DNA from: Chrysomallon squamiferum
Taxonomy: Eukaryota > Mollusca > Gastropoda > Neomphalida > Peltospiridae
DNA: 62,000 nt
Direction: 5' to 3'
NCBI GenBank assembly: GCA_012295275.1
Contig: CM022666.1
Span: 6,243,839-6,305,838 of the forward strand
The notes below the pieces were generated by a model. The model was not told the DNA's origin. It saw only the letters and a program-made list of their open reading frames with translations, and ran no database searches. A program made the position numbers and the translations under genes. Shown here piece by piece: positions 41,897 to 55,620 of this stretch (positions are counted from its first letter, which is position 1; every line of letters begins with the position of its first letter).

Positions 41897-42629
41897 CAAA
41901 TTTAAAAAAAAAAAAAAAAAAAGTAAATTCAGAGTATTTCAAGTAGTACAAATGTCCTGGTCTACTGCATTTATTGATAGTTGTATTAAATAAAACTTGA
42001 AAATATGCAAGTTAAATGAAACAACACACACACACACACACACACACAAGAAAGAAGAGTTTGTTTTGAAGTTTTTCAGTTTGAACTGGATAATGGTTTG
42101 CACAATTAAATGTATGCCTTGGTAAATGTGAATTTTAAGAAAAAGAAATAATATGCCTTCCAGCAGCTCTATCTTCTGGGAAATCACCAGCTGGTCTATC
42201 TGAGTTAAGTACTCAAGGCCTGGAGGTACTCCATGAGAATGTCCTACACGGGGCATCCATCCACCAGGAGCATGTGCTTTTAAAACATATAATGATTACA
42301 TTTTGTGAAACAATATAAAAAAATTATTAGAAATGTTAATTGTTGCTTCTTTAATTTTTTTTTTTTTTTTTTTATCAATTTGTTAAAACTGAATTTTGTG
42401 TTAATTAATTTTGTTACATATATTTTTTTATCTCTAGTATATTAAAATACCCTGACAGTTGGACAAAAGAAGCATAATTTAATAACAAATAAAAATTAAT
42501 AAGTGACAAAAATAAAAAAATCTCATCCATGTCTTAAAAAACAACTGAAGTAGACATAATAAATGCTATTAATTAAATAAAGAGAAAAAAGTGATATTAA
42601 AACATACCTTTAAGGTGAGATCCTGGCAT
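38832..42629 (-). CDS. Phospholipid scramblase paralogue B, frameshifted, 3' end not found
   Basis: Six exons in the same phase pattern as its neighbour: 42629-42608 (MPGSHLK), 42276-42157, 41270-41193, 40475-40336, 39607-39443, 38994-38832. Domains: short N-terminus without the MQPG repeat; [29 protein letters not shown]; Cys-rich palmitoylation-type [25 protein letters not shown]; then [10 protein letters not shown]. Exon 6 is 163 nt where the paralogue has 162: an extra A in TTTTAACAG shifts the frame, and the expected [19 protein letters not shown] (calcium site and membrane helix start) is in the next frame. Intron 2 has no GT donor at the homologous place but G|GCATAT. The terminal exon (DFMYFE-like) was not found. 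Scramblases move phospholipids between leaflets in a Ca2+-dependent way. This copy may be a young pseudogene, or the indel may be an assembly error. Confidence 0.7.
42023..42048. repeat. (CA)n microsatellite
   Basis: About 13 CA units in scramblase B intron 2. Confidence 0.95.
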
Positions 42630-43081
42630 CTTTTAACAAAATATATGTAAAGAATACCTAAAATAGATTTTAAAGTTAAAATATAAATAAATTTATAATT
42701 TTCGTTTGTGTATTTTATTCATTTATTTATTTATTTGTTGTTGTTTGTTTATTTCACTGTTGTTGTTTGTTTTTTTGTTGTTGTTGTTGGTTTTTTCTTC
42801 CTTTCTTTCTGAAAATTAACACTAAAACCAACAAAAACTGGAACAGTAAATCAGTGTAAATTTAACACATACGTCCGATCAGTCATGTTGGTAATTGCTA
42901 TTGCTAAAATTTGTGCTTGCCGATGATTCTTAAAGTAAATACAATAATTAGCTTTGATTAAATGAGGAATTTAGGAAGTACGTATTTTTATCTGAATGAC
43001 TTCAGAAGTTAATTCAGATGTTTTCTTATTCAAACAATATTATTTAAAAAGATTTAGCGATTTATTTTATTTTATTATTTC

Positions 43082-43132
<51 letters not shown>

Positions 43133-43825
43133 TAAAACCATAAATAACTAAATGAACCTAACAATGTACGTAGTTAACCGAAAACTGTCTAAAATTATAA
43201 ATGCTTTATCATTTTCAAATAAAAAGTTTTTAAAACAAATTTTTATCAAAAAAAAGTAATAAAATAAAATAAAATAACAAAAACTAACAAAAAAAAAAAA
43301 AAAAAAAAAAAAAAATGTACGCAACTGTTACTTTTTATCAAAACGGCAAAATTCTGGATGGGTCGTCAATATATATATACGTTTTAAAAATGATACCAGG
43401 TTTTTTGCATATGTTCTTCACTGTTTTAATTTACAATCGATCCACTAATATATTTGTCTCAAAATTCATAAAAGAGATGACCTCCAAGTGCAATAAATTT
43501 TGAACTGTAGAAGAAAGTGGAAAAAACGATAACTGATGCGGACTTAATCATCAAGTGCGTCATCACTTCCTTCTAAATTGAACGGGCAATTGCCCCACCT
43601 TCGCAGGTTAAAAATAGGTTGAAAATTTTAAATGCAATAAAATAAAAATATATACATAAATTCCAGAGAAAATAACTATAAAAAGACAATAAAACAGCAA
43701 CCAAATAATAAAAAAGTTAAAATTTTACATTTTATTTGTCAATTCGGACCAAATAAAAAAATCTAAAAACAAAACATGCCCCACAATTTTGTTATTAAAC
43801 ACATCACTCTCCTGTAGTTATCTTT

Positions 43826-43858
<33 letters not shown>

Positions 43859-43893
43859 TTAAAAGAAATAAAACATCAAAAAAAAAAATATTA

Positions 43894-43930
<37 letters not shown>

Positions 43931-44491
43931 CTCCAGAATAAAATTTGGGCAAGCTAGGTGATTTTAGAGAAGACCAGAATACTTTGTTGCAAATTTGTGA
44001 ATTTTGTAAATAAGCAAAATGGGCATAGGAACGTGTTAAATAAAAATGTCAACGCTGCAAAAATTGGTTATTCATTGCCAGTAAATTACTCCAAAATTCC
44101 AAAACATAATTCGACCATCTTGATTTTCGACGCTGTAGAAACAGCAGGTGCCCATTGTAATAATTGTGCTAGATACAAGTAACTATTTATAAAAAGTGGT
44201 TCCTATTGTATAACGTCTTTATTAAAAATCATTAACATTAATTTTATATCACCATGTTTGATAAATAACATTTAGTAAAATATTTAATTTTCTTACACGT
44301 CATTTTATAAATTATTACAGAAATTGTGAATTTATATATTAAACATTATAAAGCATGGAATGAAAATGATTTTGAAGAAGAATTCATTACCGTATAAAGA
44401 AAAAGTTTAAGTAGGAATCTTGCCAAATACAATTAGTTTGAATAGATATGTAGATATCTTTTCCCCTTTTCTTCTTTTTCAGGAACTGTTA

Positions 44492-44534
<43 letters not shown>

Positions 44535-47500
44535 TTATTAAAAAATTATAAAAATATAAATATACCTGAAATCTTCCTTTCCATAATATTTGTAATGAAA
44601 TGTTAAACATCTTTTAAAGTCATCAGTAGTATGGCTTTCATTATTATTTATTTATTTTAAATTTAATTTTAGTTTTATTAGTATGGCTTGAATTCATGAT
44701 AGTATTTTGAAAACAGTAACACATTCATTTACATTTACATCTGAAATACAAATAAAAATCAAAAAACTCTCAAAAAATAAATAATTTTTCTGAAAAGTAA
44801 TGAATTTTGTTGTTAAGCCTACCTTTGGTTCTGTGCAGAGATTACCTAAGTATGCTTTACAGTTTACTGTTATATTTGTTAAACTGACCTACCTTTGTTT
44901 ATTTTGACGTTCTACTGTACCATGTAGAATAATAATGTAGAATAATACTTGGAAAAAATATGTTGAGAATTATTGCAGTTGCATTTTCCCCTCAAGAGAT
45001 TTCTTTACATTTTATGTGTATGAATATTTGCATGTGTCTTGTTTTTTGCTGAGAATATCTTAATTTTGTACTTCTGAAATAATTTTGACATTTTTCTTCA
45101 ATGAAATAATTCTTATAAAAATAATAATAATAATAATAAAACTTAAAAAATAAAATAAAATATCCTTTATATAACATTAATTTGTAAAATATATGCAAAG
45201 TTTGATAAATACTTTTGCAAATGCCTGCCATTAATATTTAATTAATTAAATGAGTATACAAATCACAACAAATGAGCAATGTTTGTATATTTATTTTATA
45301 ATGTGATAAAATATATACATATTCTAAAAGGTTAAAAGAAAAAATAGAAATCACTGATAAAATATAACACTGATTATGAATAAAGGTGCTAAATCTATAT
45401 ATAAAAACAAATCAAAAGTGATTGTGTAAATATATATATATATAGATATAAGAGTAAGATATATAAAAAAGAAAGTATAGTGTATGACTAATGACAAAAA
45501 ATAATATTTCACAGATAGATAATTTGTGTTATCACCAGGATGGAAATAGAAATTATAATAAAATTTTAAAATATTAATACCTTTCCATAAACTGTGGATT
45601 TTAAAAAACTCAATAAATTCTTAAAAAATATTGATACTGTGTAAAACCATGGTTTGACAGCCCAAAACAGTTTGATCTAAACCATTTTATACATGTGTAT
45701 GTGGAATTAAACGTGATATTATTTATTTATTATTTAAAATAAATAAATGATCTATAAGAAATAAATAAATAAAATAAAGCATTATTAATGCACTTGGTAT
45801 TAAAAAAGAATAAAAAGTAACAGTTTTTCATTTTATACATCAAACAGACATAATGAAAAACCCTTTAGAGCCTTGATTATTCAATTAAAATCCATATTTG
45901 TGGTAAGGGTAGGAAAAAAACATACCGATATATTTTATGTTCCAAAACGTGATGTTTTTTTGTTGGTGTTTTTAAAACAAATACTTTAAAGAGGTTCTTT
46001 TCAGTTTCTGCATGCATCAAATTCTACTTAACAAAAATTATGTTTGTAATTGTCATAACTTTCATTATAGTTTTTGAAAAATGATTATTTAAAATCCACA
46101 TTAATAATAAAAAAAATAAAATAAAAATTAATTTATAAAATGTGTAAATAAAACTTTGAAACATGAGATGAAAAATGAAAAGAAGGGGATAACGGATAAG
46201 TACAAATTAAATTTATATTAAAAATAAAAATTAGATGAATGTATAAATAACCATAGCAATAACATTTAAAAGCAGTCAAGCTTTACATATTGCATAACAC
46301 CAATAATATAAATATTATTAATTTAGTAGTGTTTAAATACATTGATAAAACTGATTAAATCAAGAGATATTATTACTAAAAAACCATTTACTAAGAGATA
46401 AATATTTCTGATAACTTCAGTTATGATATCAGTAATGTTTATTAAATTCAGTCAGAATGTGATATCTAATTATAATAATAATGAAAGGTATAAAACATAA
46501 ACTATAAAACAAGCATATCTATATGGAGAAAAGGGAATGACAAGCATTTCATAGCTTTAGCATAAGCATTTATATGATCAAATTAAATTTATATATTGAA
46601 AAGAATATAGAGCAGCTTTTCTAAAGGTTTGAAAAAATATATATTAAAAACCAGTAAAAAATTAGCAATTTTGAATCATTCACTTTCTCATCGTAAAATA
46701 TGAATTAGAATTATCATCTTAAAGAAAAGTAACTAATCATCAAATAATTTGTTTTTAAGATAATTCTATGTTCTTCAGTTTATGTTAAGCTGCTTCTCCG
46801 TTGACCAATTTTCCATTCTGCCATTCTGCTTATAGCACAGATTTGTAAATGTTGTCATTCTACTAATAGGAATATTTCAGATTTCTTTGTGGTTCATTTT
46901 ATAGCACTAAATGAACTGCAGTTAAGTATTTGTTTGTTCTAAACAGTCACAAACAAATATTTACAATTATGTTTTTATGTCATTTTATGCTGTTACATTT
47001 ACACACACTTTAATGTAATGAAGTTTTATTGTATTTGTGTTCATTATAAAAATACATGCATGGCACTGAGTAACTAATTTTTAACTGACATGCTATTCAA
47101 TATTTATTTGTTCCAGATAAGAGTCACAAACATAATTATTTACTTTGTTATTATGTCATTTGTCATTTTTTCTTTTTTTTTTACACACACATAACCTAAC
47201 ATTTAAAATGGTGAATTTTTGTTTTCTTTGGGAAAACTTTTACTGTTAAAAACTTTCAAAAATATAATTTTCACTAACATACCAGTATTCACGGGATAAG
47301 AAATCACTGTGCACATTATACACATTTACATAAAGAATTAACAGAAACATTCAAATAAATTATGATTATGCAAAAATACATGTACATTAAATACATGAAA
47401 ATCCAAATATAAATTAACAATAATTATGCTCTAGCCATGTCTTGGTGAAGCAAAAGAATATTTCAGTATGTAAACAATGGTATAAATGTATGCTTAATTA

Positions 47501-48717
47501 ACATAAAAAATACATATTTACCCTGATACAGTAACTAATTTACAATAAGCCAGCTATGTTTACCAAAAATGTCCACGTTTACGAACATAATTTCAGTTAC
47601 ATAAAAATTCTGTTATTTAATATTTTTTAACATAGTTTGTTTATGTTCATAATTCTAATGTTTGTACAAGTAATATCATCAGCAAAGAAAGAAGAAGCAA
47701 CCCAACAATGTATAAAGAAAACTACCCTTACTCCTTTCTCTAAATGCGACTAACAATACCCTGGAATACTACTGATAAGTATAAGCACTAACTATAAAAA
47801 GTAAAATATGTGTTTATGCTAATACACATATAATGCCACTAACAACTTGTGGAAATCAAATGGTACAGATTTTTATATAATATAATGATTTAATATTGAG
47901 ATAAAAAGAAAACAAAAGATAGAGATATAAATACAAATCATTTCCTGCAGTGAAAATACATTTTAAGGCAAGTACAAAATTTAAAAAAATTTAAATTATT
48001 AATGACCAATCCAAAATGTAAAAGTAATAAAATGAATTAATAATAATTACAATCACACTGAGCAAATTTAGTAACAATAAAAATGTTCATCCATGTTGTA
48101 AGTAAAAGTTTTTTTTAAAGTAATAATAATATTTCTTTAAAGTATGTACATAAAATGTCTTTATAACAACATTTGGTTTTAAATTTAAAAAAAATAAATA
48201 ACAAATAAATGTAAACTAAACTGGCCATATTTACAACAAACATAAAAATCTTTGTTGATCTTGAAAAACGTCACGAAAAATTACTTGAGCCAGTTATGAA
48301 ATCCAAAATTATGACCTTCCATTTGCTTTATCCCAATGAAGCTTCAAAAGCCACCTGCAATGAAAAGGAAATGGATGTGAAACTGCTTATTTTGAATGCA
48401 AATAATCATGTATAGTTAATGAAAATGCATTAATTCAATTTAACACTTCAAATGAACAAATGAGATCAAGAAATAATAATAATAATAATAATAATAATTA
48501 AATTAAGTATATATTATTATCTAATCCTAAAAAAAAAATCAGAATAATAATAAAAAAAACCATTTTCATACATACAAAAAAACCAAAAAAAACCCAGCAA
48601 CAACAACAATATCAATAACACTAAAAACAGTAAAAGAATATGGTCATTTTAACAAAGAATCATTCATTAAATAAAAGAATTATTAAAAAAAAAAAAAAAA
48701 AAAAATTATTCACCTTT
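42630..48717. other. AT-rich spacer between scramblase B and A
   Basis: Contains the scramblase B promoter side and scramblase A 3' UTR. A GC-richer patch at 43540-43610 with TGCGTCAT (CRE/AP-1-like) and ACTTCCTT (ETS-like) may be the scramblase B promoter. ATT tracts at 43086-43131 and 44496-44533; poly-A at 43291-43315; poly-T at 43897-43928. Beyond 44.6 kb the sequence is featureless AT-rich DNA with no supportable exon on either strand. A TTGCAG acceptor-like site near 48357 could mark a 3' UTR exon of scramblase A. Confidence 0.5.
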
Positions 48718-51700
48718 TCAGTGAAGATGCTTAGTTTCATCCTCAACGTCACCCTTGTCTCTTTCAAAGTACATGAAATCCTGTGGAAAATAAGTTTTAA
48801 ATCTATTTAATAATTCTAAACATTACATATTTGAAAAGAAATTTTAGGTCTAGCAATACATACTCTCTCTCTCGTAATGTTGAAAAAAGAAAGATTTATT
48901 CAATCTAGGAAAAATGTTTAATTTGATTATTCACCTCAAGATTCAGTGGAAAAATGATAAACCTTTAAGTGAATGATATAAAAAAAACCAAAAACAAACA
49001 ACACACAAATACTGTAGATCCCAAAATATTGGCAAATATTAGTGAATTTAACGAGCTTTATAAAGCTGATTAACTATGGCAAACCATAAAGATGATCCGA
49101 CAAAAAAAGGTTTATACCAAAAGATAAATATTTTATCATGACACACACACACAAATATATAAAACCTTAATCAGCTTTATAAAAGAATAAGCTTTCTAAA
49201 TTCATTTATGTGTGTAATATGTGTGTGTCTGTGTGTGTGTGTAGACATCTAAAGACACACGTCTACACACAATAGTAAGAAGAAGAAAAAATTAAATATC
49301 GTACAATAAGAAAGACTGCTCCAAGCATGACAGCCTTGATTTTCACATCCAGATCAAGTGGGAACGTTATGCCGAAGTTGTCAGCGTCAGTAAAAATCTC
49401 CTTAGCCAGACCACTCCACTGTTTGGTAACTCGCCCTACCTGCGTACTCTCGTCTTCACTCGTCACCTGTCACAAAACATGTATGTCTCGTCATATATAT
49501 ATGTTTTAATATATGTGTGATGCCTAGTAATCTAGCTTGGCATTTTAACCAGATCTTGTAACACAAAATGATGATTACGTGTTAAAAAATATGCACGACT
49601 GCCTATGATAAAACACACAAATTTAATGAGCTCTGTTATACAGATCTTACGGAATACCTCTTTTTTCTGAAAAATATTATTCTCTAAAATACAGCAGTAT
49701 TATTTGAATAGAGTTTGTGGGGAAAATTCAGCAGTGGATCTTGCTACAGATCTTTGATTCTAAATACCATGTTTTCATTGACAAAATGTAACCCCCCCCC
49801 CACTTTTTTTTTTCCAGCTTAATAATAATACACACCAATATCACTATTTCTGATGGATCTTTGGTTCCAAGCAACATATTTATTTTCACTGACAATATTT
49901 CAACAAACATGAATCTGAAAACCCCAGTAAAATGACTCACATCAAATTCAACATCACCACAGATGTTCCACTGGCAGCATGGCCCTTTAATCCTAAGTAC
50001 TGTGTTTTCATCGGCATCTTGAATCTTGTATTTAGGTTTGCACAGACTCCAAGCTTGGGCAACGTATCCCACAACATTTCCTGGAGGAGATTCCACTGTC
50101 ACTTTCTGCAAAGCAATCACAATAATCTATAACTTTCTGAATCATTTTTCAATTTTTTGTTTCTTCTCTTTTCTTTTTAAATGATAAATAATACACAGTT
50201 AAACGGATTTCCTATAAAGAATTGCAAAACAAATGTCATTTTAATAATTTAGACGTTGCTGAATCATTTTTTTTTTCTTTTTAAACGATAAACAATATAC
50301 AGATAAATTTATTTCCTGTAAACAATCACAAATTTCTTAACTTTTTAAACCATTTTTCTAGTTTTCATTGATTAAAAAATATAAAGATAAATTTATTTCC
50401 TATAAAGAATCACAACACAGATGTCATTTCAATAATCTTTCCAAAACATTTTTTTTTAATTATATTTTAGATGATCAATAACATACAATTAAATTTGCTC
50501 AAAATAAATAATTCAAATTGTTTTGCTTCTCTCAAATAACTTAACGTATGTCAGACTGAGATATTTTAATTTGGTACAATTCTTCGATGTTATTTGATTG
50601 ATGCTAATGCTACTGTATTTAATCCAGTTAGTAGTGTAAGATAATTGATTTGAAAATTTTAAATTTAAGTGAATGATAAAGTACTACGGAGTGTATTCTT
50701 ATATTATGTAAAAAAAAAAAAAAACATAATTATATATTCTGTAATAAAACTTGTTTTCCAAAGATTAATGTTTTGTGTGAAAAGAAGACACACAGTTAGT
50801 GAATGAACAAATAAAGTTTGAATAATTTCTTCAACATGCCTTAATTTTAAAAGAGTTTGTTTAAAAGAATAAAGATAACAAAATATCTTCTATGATAATG
50901 ATATAGGGAGCAGAGTGTGGCTAACTTGAACAGGATCTTCTGAATGTCATTGGACTGATCCATCTTAAGAGTCTCTGAATATAATTTGTCTTCAGCCTAA
51001 TCTGCAAGCGTTAGCAAAGTCCATAACCCTAGCTTCTTACACACAAGCCCCAGCCCCAAATACAGACAGCTCAGTGCTCAAAGATATTATTATGTTTTAT
51101 TAACCTGCAGACAACAAGGACACCAACATGTAGAGCATCTCAGTGGTCGAGATAGGTGAATGACCTCTTTCCCGGTATTGTCCTGAATCTTGATGTCAAA
51201 TGGTCGAGCAGATCCACAACATATTCGAGTACAGCAGCAAGTATCTGAAATGTAAATAATAAACTGCTTTTAACTCTTTATATATATTATACTAACCAAC
51301 AAACACATGTACAAACACATGTACATACAATACATACAATACAATCAGTACAGTACATACAATACAATACCATACATACATACATACATTCAATGATACA
51401 AATATATACACATACATACATATACATACATATATAATTATATATTTATTCATACCAATCATTTAATTAATATATGTATCTTATTTAGGGCCTCTTCAAT
51501 ACGGGCCTCTTCAATTTTTATTCCCTAAAATCCATTATACAGTACAATTTGATATATTCAACAGTTTATGAGTCATTTTTAATTGTTCCTTTTATTAATT
51601 TCTTTCTCTATACAAGACATTTAGCCAAGCAGACAAACAGTAACTGTATTCCTGTAACTGATTTCAGTTTTGAAAAATATAGGCTTTACAATATTAATAA

Positions 51701-53524
51701 CTGAGTTATGATTCTGTTTTGAAATTTCATAAACAATGCAAAGCTTAGTAAAACATTAATCTGAGCATACCTTCCTTTGCCATATACACTCGTTGCCCTA
51801 GACTGTTTCTAATTTCATATTTGTTGTTAGTTTCACAGCCAGTAAAAGCTGAAATTAAATGAAAGAATATTTGTTTAGCAACATTTCATCATATTTAATT
51901 ATTCAAATCCCATCTTCAGATCACATTTTTTTTTCTCTTAAAACAAAAAACACAATGAGAAAAAAAAAAGAACATCTGTGAATTTAGGAAAAAAAACAAA
52001 AAAAAAACAACAAATTAATAGCCAATTAATATAAAATGTCAAACAGTTGATAATGATCAAAGAGTATATCAGCTGACATTTCTCCTGTGGCTATTTTTAT
52101 TGATTATTAACAACAAGTCATTGTTTTATGTACAGTACTGTAGACATGAAAACCTGAAAGTGTGAAAGAGAATATCCTGTAATGTATTATGCCCCAGGTC
52201 TATTGTCTAACCATTAAATACAGTCTATGTGTTCCTCATTCATTTGATAGAGACATCACAGAAACCAAACAAGCATAATTTTGAAAATTCTTTTTAAAAC
52301 ACAGTTACCGTTTTGACATATAGCCATTCTTCAATATAAACTGTTTAGTTAAAATGCATTCATCACATTATATATTGTCACAAACATTTCGTGAAACAAA
52401 TTTTGGCTGGGGTAGCTAACTCATGATATTTTGTGTTGTTTTTCACTGGATAGCTAACTCATGATATTTTGTGTTGTGTACACTGAATGGCTAATGAACA
52501 ACAGAACTTACTTTCTTATTATAAATGAACAACAGAACTTACTTTCTCATTATAAATGAACAACAGAACTTACTTTCTCATTATAAGTGAACAACAGAAC
52601 TTATTTTCTCATTATAAATGAACAATAGAACTTAATATCATGTCGCGGACATTTCATGAAACACATTTTGGCTGGGGTAGCTAGCTCATGATATTTTGTG
52701 TTGTATTTTTCACTGGGTATCTAATATTTTGTGTTGTATTTTTCACTGGGTATCTAATTCATGATATTTTGAGTTGTATTTTTCACTGGGTAGCTAACTA
52801 ACTCATGATATTTTGTGTTATTTTTCACTAGGTAGTAAACTATCCATACATTCTGACAAATAAGCACATGAATGTTTAACACATTTTAATACCAGTGGTC
52901 ATTTGGTTTCAGATGTCTGTTCTTTATGTAATGATAAAAAGAACGAGGAACCCCACTGCATCCTCCATGGATTACGCTCAGTCGTTAGCTGTAATGTATT
53001 CTTCATGTGCACCTTCCCACAGAAAGAAAATTTTACACTATACAATATGATACGGTTGCTTCACTGCAATAGGAAAGAATGATCCTATTACCAATAATAT
53101 CTCAGCCTGCACTTGTTATACAATTGAACTTACTTTCAAGAATCTCAATCTTCTGTTTTATAAGTAGCTGATCCAACATTGCCAAATACTCCAAACCAGG
53201 AGGACAATCTGCAGGGGCAGCTCCTGGCTGAGCCCAACCCCCAGGACCTGAAGGTGGAGGAACTGAAAACAAAAATAAAAATAATAAATAATACATAGTG
53301 AAAGGCAATGAACAATAATAAATATTTTAACTTTTAACACTTGATCTAGTTACTTTCAACAAATAAAATAAATTGATGTATATTTGGATGTTGTTTAGAA
53401 ATTAATGATCTTTATGTAATACTGATATAGCAGTAGCATAAACTTAAAATAAATGTTAAAAAATAAATAAATAAGTAAACAAATACCTTCAAAAACTTGA
53501 ACAAAGAAACACTTTCTTTACAGA

Positions 53525-53595
<71 letters not shown>

Positions 53596-53801
53596 TGTTT
53601 TGATTCTTTTCTATTAATTCAAATCTTTGATTACAAACCTCCAGGCATTGGCTGCATTCCCATTGGCTGCATTCCAGGTTGCATTCCTGGTTGCATTCCA
53701 GGCTGCATTCCTGGTTGCATTCCTGGTTGCATTCCAGGTTGCATTCCAGGCTGCATTCCTGGTTGCATAGTCATTGGCTGCTGAGATGGATATCCTGACA
53801 T
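48718..53801 (-). CDS. PLSCR: Phospholipid scramblase A, complete, 7 coding exons
   Basis: Ca2+-activated bidirectional lipid scramblase family, membrane-associated. Exons 53801-53639, 53262-53134, 51848-51771, 51244-51105, 50105-49941, 49466-49305, 48780-48718; phases agree and give 299 aa (human PLSCR1 is 318). Residues ~10-50: Pro/Gln/Met-rich N-terminus with about eight MQPG units, like the proline-rich tail of PLSCR1. Then [39 protein letters not shown], the Cys cluster CSTCWCPCC (160-168; palmitoylation motif position), [14 protein letters not shown], the EF-hand-like calcium segment [15 protein letters not shown] (251-265), a hydrophobic helix [19 protein letters not shown] (~266-284) and a charged tail. 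The last donor ATT|GTACGA is weak but conserved in place with the paralogue. A non-coding 5' exon is likely at about 57.13-57.4 kb. Confidence 0.95.
52400..52850. repeat. Two interleaved minisatellites in scramblase A intron 2
   Basis: Type A, ~36-40 bp: AGCTAACTCATGATATTTTG then TGTTGTATTTTTCACTGGGT, about two copies at 52410-52490 and four to five at 52675-52840. Type B, 31 bp: AATGAACAACAGAACTTACT then TTCTCATTATA, about five near-identical copies at 52495-52640. Preceding and following the B block are similar copies of an ATTTCRTGAAACA.ATTTTGGCTGGGGTAGC lead-in, giving a higher-order structure. Confidence 0.9.
53526..53594. repeat. (ATT)n microsatellite
   Basis: About 23 ATT units, 45 bp beyond the donor of scramblase A exon 1. 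Confidence 0.97.
53650..53768 (-). repeat. 12-bp coding repeat encoding MQPG
   Basis: About eight tandem units of CAACCAGGAATG or synonymous variants (CAGCCTGGAATG) inside exon 1 of scramblase A. Codons alternate CAA/CAG and CCA/CCT, so the units are not freshly identical. Confidence 0.95.
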
Positions 53802-55194
53802 TTTCAGTGATGTTCACTGAGAAATCTAAATATAATGAAATAAACAAATAAAGATGTGCCCACAATAAAAAAATAATAAAAAAAATTGAACATTTCTGTA
53901 ATAGAAGAATGCAAAAATAGCAAGTGTCTTTATTTTTTGAATGTGGATTATTCTGTGAAATCCTAGGTAAGTGAAAATACATGTATTGGAGCATATGTCA
54001 CCTGATAATATGTATATGTACTGGAACAGTGCTACTGGGTATGTTACATACTAATATTAACAGTTTAGTCAAAAAATAAACAAGGATCTTCATGTAAATA
54101 ACACTGCAATGGATTCTATTTTAATATTTTAAAAAGTTAACAATTCCAGAGTTTTAAAAATCAGTTAAAAGTGTATTTCAAAATTTGAATATTAGGCAAA
54201 TAATTAAATGAATAATGAAAACAGTTGCCTTGCTAAATTATCTTTTTAAAAAAAACAACAATGTAAATTCTGAGCCTGTAATAGGAAACTTTCTGTACAT
54301 AAGAAGATATACAGTTTCTGTTAACAAACTTGAAAATAAATGTCTTCTTACATTTAAATATATCAAAAAATATATTTACCCAAGATACATATATTTACTT
54401 TAATTAATTAAAGTTTAAATTCAAACTTGCACATACCAATCAAATTATTAATATTATGTATTTATACAATGATAATTATTATTTTATCATCCTTTCAGTT
54501 TTGCAAGTGAATATTGTGCAGTGCATTTTAATTATATATTTATGATATACAATAAATCATTATTACTGGTAGTTATTCTAGCTTTAAATTTTGTATTAAA
54601 GTATTCTGTATTATCTATTATTTAGTAAAAATTATAATGCAGCAGTTTTTCTGTTTTATTATACTTTATAGTTATAAAAACGTATACTCAAATTTTGATA
54701 TATTTCTATATTTAAAAAAAAACCTCCAGTATAGTGATAATTATTACTATGCTCCACCTCAAGGCTAAGTGAACTTATATGTGTGTGTATTTATCAAATG
54801 TGTATTTAATAATGGCAGGTTTATGAAGGAACTGAACTAAATGCATTTAACTCTCATATTAAAGTTAATTAAATATGAAAATTAAATACAATCCATACAC
54901 GTGTATGTTCCACAAACTGAACTGAAGTGTGTAATATTCATTCATGTGTATGACATATCAGTTGACTGATCTATCACTAGTTATCATCAGCACATATATT
55001 TTTAGTGTGTGAGTAAGCAATGGCTTTATCCAAATATATCTATAGTATCAGACACAAAGATCAGTAATCAATAACCCCAAGCACATCAAACATGCCAATC
55101 AAAAAAAAATAATGTGTATATGCTGAACATGTGCTAGGCAACTATCAATACAACTGCAGACTGCACTGGTCAAGATATCAGGGACGGACGTGGG

Positions 55195-55620
55195 GGAAAA
55201 TTACAAATGTATTTTCAATAAAAATCAATAAACAGTTATCATGTTGACAAATGTTACTTTATGTGCAAAAAATTCTGCACAATTTTAAGCATAAACACAA
55301 TTCATGCATAAACAAGTGTTTTAATATTAAGGGTTAAAAATTACAACTGTATTTTCAGTGTGGAGTTATAAATCCATAAATACCGGTTGTGTTGACAAAC
55401 TATGTATAAACAAATGTTACTATGACTGTAATAATTCAATATATTTTTACACAGATCCTTAACAATCATGCATATGTCAAGCAAAGTATTGATGTATGTT
55501 AACTTAATGGAAAGAAATTAGAAAAGAATTTTCAGTGTAGGTAAAAATCTATAAACACTAATCACTGTATTATTACCTATATATGTAAACAAATGTTAGG
55601 TTCAAATTAAAATACTTTAG
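55195..55620. repeat. Degenerate ~150-180-bp tandem repeat
   Basis: Three imperfect units beginning at about 55200, 55340 and 55525. Each has a TATTTTCAGTGT- or TATTTTCAATAA-type start, an ATCNATAAACA-like middle, and ends near a TAAACAAATGTTA or GACAAATGTTAC block. Confidence 0.5.
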
